Below, piece by piece: positions 54,473-60,000 of a DNA stretch of 60,000 nucleotides (positions are counted from its first letter, which is position 1; every line of letters starts with the position of its first letter). The notes beneath the pieces were generated by a model. It worked only from the letters and a program-made list of their open reading frames with translations. It had not been told where the DNA came from and did not search any database. The DNA comes from Paenibacillus psychroresistens. Lineage in GTDB: Bacteria; Bacillota; Bacilli; Paenibacillales; NBRC-103111. The position numbers were made by a program, and so were the translations under genes. The stretch is from positions 207,501-267,500 of the forward strand of contig NZ_CP034235.1 in the NCBI RefSeq assembly GCF_009728935.1, written 5' to 3'.

Positions 54473-55165
54473 ATGAATTTATTTGAAAAAGAAGCATTGG
54501 TTACTGCAGGTGCCGAACAGTTTGAGCATGAATCAGCAGAAGCAGTAATCGCATGGGCGGTTGAGAAATTTCCTAATATAACTCTGGCCTGCAGCTTTGG
54601 AGCAGAAGATGTCGTTTTAGTAGATATGCTGCAAAAAATATCTCCAAAATCAGATATCTTCTATTTGGATACAGATTTCCACTTTAAAGAAACTTATGAA
54701 ACTCGTGATCGGTTGGAAGCGCACTACGGGACAAAGTTTGTGCGGGTTAGTCCCAAGCTAACACCAGAAGCTCAAGCTATTGAATTTGGTGAAGAGCTAT
54801 GGAAGTCCAATCCGAATCAGTGCTGCGGAATTCGCAAGGTGGATCCTTTAACCGAAATCTTAGGAAAATATGATGCTTGGATTACAGGGATTCGTCGTGA
54901 TCAAGCACCAACAAGAGCAAATTCCAAAAAAGTTGAATATGATGTAAAATTCGGACTTATTAAATTTAATCCACTTGCTAGTTGGACTTCAGAAGATGTT
55001 TGGAACTATATTCGTGAACACGAACTCATTTATAATCCACTTCATGATCAAAATTTTCCAAGTATCGGTTGCGAATATTGTACAAAACAAGTAATGCCAG
55101 GGGAAGATCCAAGAGCAGGACGTTGGGCAGGTAATGAAAAGACGGAATGCGGACTTCACAAATAA
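54473..55165 (+). CDS. cysH: Adenylyl-sulfate (APS) reductase, thioredoxin-dependent
   Basis: 230 residues. It reduces APS (possibly also PAPS) to sulfite. The PP-loop domain contains LACSFGAEDVVLVDML near residue 38. The iron-sulfur cysteines are present: CCGIRKVDPL near 121 and CEYC near 202, which mark the 4Fe-4S APS-type enzyme. The catalytic cysteine is in the C-terminal TECGLHK. With this type, APS kinase (cysC) is not required, and none is nearby. ATG 54473 follows GGGAGG; the earlier in-frame ATG 54422 lies in the tandem repeat and is rejected. Confidence 0.94.
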   Translation: MNLFEKEALVTAGAEQFEHESAEAVIAWAVEKFPNITLACSFGAEDVVLVDMLQKISPKSDIFYLDTDFHFKETYETRDRLEAHYGTKFVRVSPKLTPEAQAIEFGEELWKSNPNQCCGIRKVDPLTEILGKYDAWITGIRRDQAPTRANSKKVEYDVKFGLIKFNPLASWTSEDVWNYIREHELIYNPLHDQNFPSIGCEYCTKQVMPGEDPRAGRWAGNEKTECGLHK

Positions 55166-55198
55166 TAACATTACCTAGGACACACGGAGGAGTACATT

Positions 55199-56380
55199 AT
55201 GACACATAAGATACAAGCACATGGCGGTGAGCTAGTAAATCTACTTGTAACCGGTGAAGCCAGACAGCATCTCTTGGATAAAGCAGCAGATTTGGTTAAG
55301 GTTTCGGTTAATACTTGGACCATTTCGGATATTGATTTAATCGCTGTGGGAGCATTCTCTCCTTTAAATGGTTTTATGCAAGAAGCTGATTACAACTCTG
55401 TGGTAGACACAATGAGATTAGTTAATGGAACTGTATGGAGTATCCCCATTACGTTTGCAGTAGATGATGAAACTTTAAAAACCTTCGCTTTGAATCAACA
55501 AATTGCTTTAGTTGGTGAAACGGATGAAGTTATCTATGCAATAATGGATGTTCAAAGCATCTATCAAATTGATCAACAAAAAGAAGCTGTACAAGTTTTT
55601 AGAACCAATGATGAGGCTCATCCAGGAGTACAGAAGCTATTATCGAGACCTTCCACTTATATTGGAGGAACCCTGCAAGTATTGAACCGTCCAAAGCCTG
55701 TAAAATTTGAAGACTTTTATTTTGATCCTATTCGTACAAGAGAGATCTTCAGCGAAAAAGGTTGGAAAACGGTTGTTGGTTTTCAAACTAGAAATCCAGT
55801 TCATCGTGCACATGAGTACATTCAAAAAAGTGCTATGGAAATCGTGGATGGCCTCTTTTTGAATCCACTTGTTGGAGAAACTAAATCGGATGATATCTCT
55901 GCAGATGTGCGGATGCGCAGCTATTTAGTACTTTTAGAAAATTATTATCCTAAGGATCGTGCTTTTCTAGGTGTTTTTCCAGCGGCAATGAGATATGCAG
56001 GACCTCGTGAAGCGATTTTCCATGCTATGGTTCGCAAGAATTATGGATGTACTCACTTTATCGTGGGAAGAGATCATGCTGGTGTTGGTGATTATTATGG
56101 AACGTATGACGCTCAGCATATCTTTAGCAACTTTACTGCCGAAGAGCTAGGTATTACTCCATTATTCTTTGAACATAGTTTCTACTGCACACGCTGTGGC
56201 AATATGGCTTCCAGTAAAACATGTCCCCATGATTCAAGTGAGCATCTTCATTTATCGGGTACTAAAGTACGTGCATTACTGCGTGATGGTAAATGCCCGC
56301 CTGTAGAGTTTACTCGCCCAGAAGTCGCACAAGTCTTGATTGAAGGCATTACAGAACAACTTATCTCTTCCGGGATATAA
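55199..56380 (+). CDS. sat: Sulfate adenylyltransferase (ATP sulfurylase)
   Basis: 393 residues. It forms APS from sulfate and ATP, feeding CysH. The active-site motif [11 protein letters not shown] (with HxxH) is near residue 197, and GRDHAGVG near 296. A cysteine-rich patch ([16 protein letters not shown]) near 328-343 resembles the zinc site of the single-domain bacterial and archaeal form; no APS-kinase domain is fused. ACGGAGG precedes ATG 55199. It forms a two-gene unit with cysH. Confidence 0.95.
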   Translation: MTHKIQAHGGELVNLLVTGEARQHLLDKAADLVKVSVNTWTISDIDLIAVGAFSPLNGFMQEADYNSVVDTMRLVNGTVWSIPITFAVDDETLKTFALNQQIALVGETDEVIYAIMDVQSIYQIDQQKEAVQVFRTNDEAHPGVQKLLSRPSTYIGGTLQVLNRPKPVKFEDFYFDPIRTREIFSEKGWKTVVGFQTRNPVHRAHEYIQKSAMEIVDGLFLNPLVGETKSDDISADVRMRSYLVLLENYYPKDRAFLGVFPAAMRYAGPREAIFHAMVRKNYGCTHFIVGRDHAGVGDYYGTYDAQHIFSNFTAEELGITPLFFEHSFYCTRCGNMASSKTCPHDSSEHLHLSGTKVRALLRDGKCPPVEFTRPEVAQVLIEGITEQLISSGI

Positions 56381-56396
56381 GTTTTGGGTATATTTG

Positions 56397-56452
56397 TCCA
56401 CCTTTTTCCATATAGATTTTAAAGAATCTAGTGGAGCAAAGGTGGATTTTTT
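56397..56452 (+). terminator. Terminator after sat whose stem contains the cwlD ribosome-binding site
   Basis: TCCACCTTT at 56397-56405 pairs with AAAGGTGGA at 56438-56446; AGATT-AATCT forms an inner stem. TTTTTT follows and runs straight into ATG 56453. AAAGGTGG in the 3' arm is also the only plausible ribosome-binding site for cwlD, 7 bases before its start. Confidence 0.8.
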
Positions 56453-57208
56453 ATGCGTAGAATGAGGAAACGGGTTGTCGTGTGGATGACTTTTCAAGGT
56501 GGTTTAAAAATTGCATTATCAGCATGGCTCGCTTTGATGGCTGTTTTTATTTTGACTTATGAGCTGCCTGCAACGAAAACATGGACGTATTGGACCATGC
56601 CATTGTCCGGTAAGGTTATTGCTCTAGATGCCGGGCACGGCGGGTTAGATGGAGGGGCAGAGAGCAGAGAAGGCTTAGTCGAAAAGAATATCAATTTAGG
56701 TATTACTTTTTACTTGAGAGATTATTTGCAACAAGCAGGTGCAGCAGTTGTCATGACCAGAGAAGAGGACAAAGATTTAGCTAATGTTAACACTAAAGGG
56801 TATAGTCGCAGAAAGTCGGAAGATTTAAAGCAAAGAGTGCAATATGTAACACAGAACAAATCCGATTTATTCATCAGCATTCATCTCAACAGCATACCGT
56901 CTTCTAGCTTAAGTGGTGCTCAAACCTTTTATTCTTTATCTAATTTGGACAATTCGACTTTAGCTACCTTGATTCAGAATGAATTAAAGGACAATTTACT
57001 GAACACACGCCGTATCGCCAAGACTTTAAATTCGATGTATTTATTAAAAAATTTAAAAATGCCAAGTGCGCTCGTTGAGGTAGGTTTTTTATCGAATCCG
57101 GAGGAAGCTAGGCTGATGGCCGATCAATCTTACCAGCAAAAAGTGGCCGCTTCCATTTATCAAGGGATTCTTCGATACTTCTCAGGTGAGAAAGTGGGTA
57201 TGAGCTAA
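56453..57208 (+). CDS. cwlD: N-acetylmuramoyl-L-alanine amidase CwlD (germination-specific)
   Basis: 251 residues. An N-terminal membrane anchor or signal (residues 17-38) precedes an amidase_3 domain. Zinc ligands and catalytic residues are visible: ALDAGHGGLDGGAE (His near 62), EKNINLG (Glu near 78), FISIHLNS (His near 144) and SALVEVGFLSN (Glu near 208). CwlD starts muramic-delta-lactam formation in spore cortex, which allows cortex lysis in germination. It is followed by salA and gerD as in B. subtilis. Confidence 0.93.
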   Translation: MRRMRKRVVVWMTFQGGLKIALSAWLALMAVFILTYELPATKTWTYWTMPLSGKVIALDAGHGGLDGGAESREGLVEKNINLGITFYLRDYLQQAGAAVVMTREEDKDLANVNTKGYSRRKSEDLKQRVQYVTQNKSDLFISIHLNSIPSSSLSGAQTFYSLSNLDNSTLATLIQNELKDNLLNTRRIAKTLNSMYLLKNLKMPSALVEVGFLSNPEEARLMADQSYQQKVAASIYQGILRYFSGEKVGMS

Positions 57209-57214
57209 AATTAT

Positions 57215-57222
57215 GTTATAAT
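57215..57222 (+). promoter_or_regulatory. Extended -10 promoter of salA
   Basis: TG-T-TATAAT at 57214-57222 is a full extended -10 element. No good -35 box lies 17 bases upstream. It precedes ATG 57261 by about 38 bases. Confidence 0.5.
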
Positions 57223-57260
57223 AATCAAAAGTCCATAAAGATAAACATCGAGGTGCGATT

Positions 57261-58349
57261 ATGATAACAAAAGAGCAGATTTTAGAGGCTGTAAAGCACG
57301 TATATGATCCTGAGTTTAAAAAGCCATTAGTGGAGCTAAACTTCGTTCGTGATGTGTTGATAAAGGATGAGAAGGTAGCACTTACTATAGTGTTAAGCAA
57401 TGATGAAGAGTTGCTTAAGTCACAATATAAACAAGATATAACTGGTGCCATTAAGCATTTAGGTTACCAGGGGGAAGTTCATATCCGTTTTCGGGCTATT
57501 TCGGAGCATGAGAAATCAGAACTATCCGGTGGCGATCAGAAACAGCAGACAAGGCCCCAATCGAAAATCCGTACCGATGAATCTACATCTATATTGTCAC
57601 CTGAAGCAAATGTGCGGTTCATTGCAGTTGCAAGTGGTAAAGGTGGCGTAGGTAAGTCAACAGTAACCGTAAATTTGGCAGTAGCTTTAGCGCGAAAAGG
57701 TAAAAAAGTTGGGATTATCGATGCAGATATATATGGTTTTAGCATCCCAGATATGATGGGCATTGAGAATAGACCAGAAATGGTTGAAAACAAAATCATT
57801 CCAATTGAGCGTTTTGGAGTCAAAGTTATCTCTATGGGATTCTTTGTAGAAGACAATGCTCCCATAATCTGGCGTGGACCGATGTTGGGGAAGATGCTGC
57901 GTAATTTTTTTGCAGAAGTGACTTGGGGCGAGCTTGACTACGTGTTGTTGGATTTACCGCCGGGCACAGGCGATGTAGCCTTGGATGTCCATCAAATGAT
58001 CCCACAAAGCAAAGAAATCGTTGTGACGACACCTCATGCAACCGCCGCTTTTGTAGCAGCTAGAGCAGGTGCCATGGCTTTACAAACTAATCATGAAATT
58101 CTCGGTGTGATAGAGAATATGTCTTATTATTTAGATAAGTCAGGTGAAAAAGATTATGTTTTTGGTCGTGGAGGCGGTGGAAAGCTTGCGGAGCAATTAA
58201 ATACAGAACTGCTCGCACAAATACCATTAGGAGCTCCAGACAATCTGCCCACAGAAGAAGAATACGCTCCATCTGTATATAAAGCGGATACTCCAACAGG
58301 GTTAATATATTTGGAAATAGCCGATGGAATCATTGCTAAATTGGGATGA
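57261..58349 (+). CDS. salA: Mrp/NBP35-family P-loop ATPase (SalA/ApbC)
   Basis: 362 residues. An N-terminal MIP18-like domain (residues 1-80) is followed by the deviant Walker A motif SGKGGVGKSTVTVNLA near residue 124 and DLPPGTGDVALD near 232. Iron-sulfur carrier members have a CxxC near NMSY; here the segment is NMSYYLDKSGEKDYVFG with no cysteine, like B. subtilis SalA, which acts in gene regulation. An iron-sulfur role is therefore unlikely. Preceded by CGAGGTG. Confidence 0.9.
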   Translation: MITKEQILEAVKHVYDPEFKKPLVELNFVRDVLIKDEKVALTIVLSNDEELLKSQYKQDITGAIKHLGYQGEVHIRFRAISEHEKSELSGGDQKQQTRPQSKIRTDESTSILSPEANVRFIAVASGKGGVGKSTVTVNLAVALARKGKKVGIIDADIYGFSIPDMMGIENRPEMVENKIIPIERFGVKVISMGFFVEDNAPIIWRGPMLGKMLRNFFAEVTWGELDYVLLDLPPGTGDVALDVHQMIPQSKEIVVTTPHATAAFVAARAGAMALQTNHEILGVIENMSYYLDKSGEKDYVFGRGGGGKLAEQLNTELLAQIPLGAPDNLPTEEEYAPSVYKADTPTGLIYLEIADGIIAKLG

Positions 58350-58363
58350 TTCCCATAGCAATA

Positions 58364-58404
58364 TAAAGGACGGACCGAATGATAACTTTCGGCCCGTCCT
58401 TATT
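58364..58404. terminator. Bidirectional terminator between salA and gerD
   Basis: AAGGACGG pairs with CCGTCCTT and CCGAA with TTCGG, around a short loop. TTATTAAT follows on the plus strand and TTATATT on the minus strand. It lies between the two convergent stop codons. Confidence 0.85.
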
Positions 58405-58408
58405 AATA

Positions 58409-59137
58409 TTAGGATTCGGAATCTTCTCCTTCTTTCTTCTTTTTATCTTTGTCAGAACCAGAATCGCCGCCACTTTCACCGCCACTCTCGCCTCCGCTAC
58501 CACCTTCACCTCCGCCTTCGCCACCTCCACCTGATTTGCCCCCGCTCTCAGCACTTTCTACTTTAGGCGTAACACCTTCTTCAACAACTTTCTTAAACAA
58601 CTCCATTAATTGCATTTTGAATAGCGGACTTTGCATCGACTCTTGTATGACATTCATCATTTGTTGGCGGTAAACTGTGTTTTTCATCGTAGTTGTTATT
58701 ATTTTCTGATATTCAGGATTGTTCATGATTTCAAGCATCGTCTTCTGATATTGCGGGTCCTTCATTAAATCCAATTGGATTTGTTTAATATTGCCTTGAA
58801 TCGCTTCAGCAAATTGACCAGCGAATTTGGGGTCCGTCATGGTTTTCTCAAGCATCTTTTTTCCCGTATCTTGTGTTAGAATTTCTTTAACAGCTATCTG
58901 TATTTGTTGGCCCTCACCAGTTGCAAGCAGTTTAATTGATTTATCCTGGCTTTCTTTGCCTGCATCCATGATAGCCTTTTGACCCTCAGATGTTTTTAGG
59001 ACATCGATTACCATCGTTTTGGTGTCTTTATAGCCTTGTCCTTGTTGTCCTTGAGATGAAGAATTGCCAGATCCGCAAGAAGTTAACGAAAATAGAACAA
59101 AGGTAAGTGTAAAAATACGAAGAATTGTTATTTTCAT
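58409..59137 (-). CDS. gerD: Spore germination lipoprotein GerD
   Basis: 242 residues on the minus strand. The N-terminus MKITILRIFTLTFVLFSL is followed by a lipobox LTSC, so the cysteine should be lipidated. The helical core (KTSEGQKAIMDAGKESQ; ILTQDTGKKMLEKTMTDPK) matches GerD, which clusters nutrient receptors in the spore inner membrane. The C-terminal 45 residues are low-complexity G, S, E, D and K. ATG at 59137 is preferred, with AAAGGA upstream at 12 bases; GTG at 59158 is an alternative. It lies behind a sigma-G-like promoter. Confidence 0.93.
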   Translation of the reverse strand: MKITILRIFTLTFVLFSLTSCGSGNSSSQGQQGQGYKDTKTMVIDVLKTSEGQKAIMDAGKESQDKSIKLLATGEGQQIQIAVKEILTQDTGKKMLEKTMTDPKFAGQFAEAIQGNIKQIQLDLMKDPQYQKTMLEIMNNPEYQKIITTTMKNTVYRQQMMNVIQESMQSPLFKMQLMELFKKVVEEGVTPKVESAESGGKSGGGGEGGGEGGSGGESGGESGGDSGSDKDKKKKEGEDSES

Positions 59138-59173
59138 TGAAGTCAAGGTTCCTTTCACATGAAGTAATGCAGT

Positions 59174-59203
59174 TAGTATGAGGCAGATCCAAGTCTTTTA
59201 TGC
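59174..59203 (-). promoter_or_regulatory. Sigma-G/F-type promoter of gerD
   Basis: On the minus strand GCATA is followed, after 18 bases, by CATACTA. This fits the known forespore sigma-G pattern (GHATR, 18 bases, CATNHTA). gerD is forespore-expressed in B. subtilis, so the match makes biological sense. Confidence 0.78.
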
Positions 59204-59321
59204 TTCGAGTATTCGCTTTTTGCTGTGAAGGTTGGTACAATTATGATTACTATGTGCAGCGATAAAGCGGATTAAGGCTGCTAACTATAGTTATACATGA
59301 TTGCCTGGAGGGGAAATTAGG

Positions 59322-59924
59322 TTGACGATCAGAAAATTGCTATGGTTATTCTTTAGTACTTTAGGTTGGGGGAGTTTGGCGGGGCTTATTGTTGGCACTA
59401 TCCTCATAAGCACGAATAATGAATTTGTATTATGGGAAGTTTCAAGTCCAGGTTTAAATGTCATGAATGTAATCAATATTATCCTGGCTGGAGCTACAAT
59501 AAGTGTGGTAAGTCAAATGGGCTTTTTCTCCTATTTAATCTTTCGTTACATTATAGTTGGTATTATAAGGAAGAAAAGAATATGGGAATACATTCAACTG
59601 ATTTTAATTGCTGAAGGAATTTTATTCTTAACTCATCTTAGATATTTATTCTTTGATTTCCCAAGGTCGAGTTGGTTGGAAGCTATAACGCTGCCTGTTA
59701 TTTTGTTGGTCATCGCGATTGCGGTTTCTTACTGGAAGGTGAAAATGACTAAGGGCAGTGCATTTATTCCAACTTTGTTGTTTATGTTTGTTGTTACCTT
59801 AGTTGAAGGTATTCCCGCTTTGAGACTGGATAGCCCACCTTCCTATGTTTTTATGTTAACCCCATTGATAGTGTGTAACGCATGGCAAATTTTAAAGCTT
59901 CATCGGATTATTCGCACTGAATAA
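59322..59924 (+). CDS. kbaA: KinB-signalling pathway activation protein KbaA
   Basis: 200 residues, mostly hydrophobic with about six membrane segments (TIRKLLWLFFSTLGWGSLAG first; VILLVIAIAVSYW near residue 135). In B. subtilis KbaA is needed for the KinB kinase route into the sporulation phosphorelay. I chose TTG 59322 with GGAGGGG 8 bases upstream; TTG 59301 lies ahead of that site. It is divergent from gerD. Confidence 0.87.
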   Translation: MTIRKLLWLFFSTLGWGSLAGLIVGTILISTNNEFVLWEVSSPGLNVMNVINIILAGATISVVSQMGFFSYLIFRYIIVGIIRKKRIWEYIQLILIAEGILFLTHLRYLFFDFPRSSWLEAITLPVILLVIAIAVSYWKVKMTKGSAFIPTLLFMFVVTLVEGIPALRLDSPPSYVFMLTPLIVCNAWQILKLHRIIRTE

Positions 59925-59952
59925 AAAATTAACCTAGGAAATCTAATGAAAA

Positions 59953-60000
59953 AAAAGCCCAACATCACTCTTAAGGAGAATGTTCGGCTTTCTCTTTTTA
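59953..60000 (+). terminator. Terminator after kbaA
   Basis: AAAGCC-AACAT-CTC pairs with GAG-ATGTT-GGCTTT, followed by CTCTTTTTA at the window edge. Confidence 0.85.

Noticed and set aside
56380..56425. Sigma-E-type promoter for cwlD
   Set aside because: A CATATAG-like -10 is present but no acceptable -35 lies at the right distance; the sporulation transcript start remains unknown.

Overview
The window is a housekeeping stretch of a low-G+C, endospore-forming Gram-positive bacterium, most likely a member of Paenibacillaceae (genus level inferred, not proven). The sporulation and germination genes (sigH, cwlD, gerD, kbaA), the CtsR/McsAB/ClpC stress module, T-box control of cysteine genes, TTG and GTG starts with strong GGAGG sites, and a gene order close to the Bacillus subtilis rRNA-to-S10 region all support this. 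Almost every gene is on the plus strand; only gerD is clearly on the minus strand.

Layout: (1) 1-2150, the 3' part of a 23S rRNA gene, a 5S rRNA gene and a terminator. (2) 2250-7050, ctsR-mcsA-mcsB-clpC behind a sigma-A promoter with a textbook CtsR operator. (3) 7125-14419, radA, disA, pssA, a PIN/TRAM membrane protein, ispD, ispF, gltX. (4) 14411-18607, a cysteine T-box leader, then cysE, cysS, mrnC, rlmB, rae1. (5) 18623-19860, sigH followed by a small secreted-protein gene broken by a 5-bp tandem duplication. (6) 19888-24102, rpmG, secE, nusG, rplK, rplA, the L10 leader, rplJ, rplL and an RsmC-like methyltransferase. (7) 24099-36445, rpoB, rpoC, an L7Ae-like protein, rpsL, rpsG, fusA, tuf. 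(8) 36446-37387, a 940-bp gene-free interval with two oppositely oriented, related structured elements. (9) 37388-52465, the complete S10-spc-alpha cluster from rpsJ to rplQ, including secY, adk, map, infA and rpoA. (10) 52568-54304, truA, rplM, rpsI. (11) 54382-56380, cysH and sat behind a tandem dyad repeat. (12) 56453-59924, cwlD, salA, gerD (minus strand, behind a sigma-G-like promoter) and kbaA.

Functionally the region makes and controls the gene-expression machinery: ribosomal proteins, elongation factors, RNA polymerase and NusG, protein export (SecE, SecY), rRNA and mRNA processing and modification (Mini-III, RlmB, Rae1, TruA), protein quality control, c-di-AMP-linked DNA surveillance, isoprenoid and phospholipid synthesis, and sulfate-to-cysteine assimilation (sat and cysH make sulfite; cysE and cysS make and use cysteine).

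The most unusual item is the tuf-rpsJ interval. Two elements there share sequence blocks and a nearly identical hairpin loop, while their stems differ completely in sequence and each remains self-complementary. That is the signature of a conserved structure. I do not recognise it as a known family. Other points worth attention are the 5-bp frameshift duplication at 19626-19635, the 40-bp-spaced tandem dyads before cysH, the cwlD ribosome-binding site inside a terminator stem, and the absence of ECF transporter genes between rplQ and truA.
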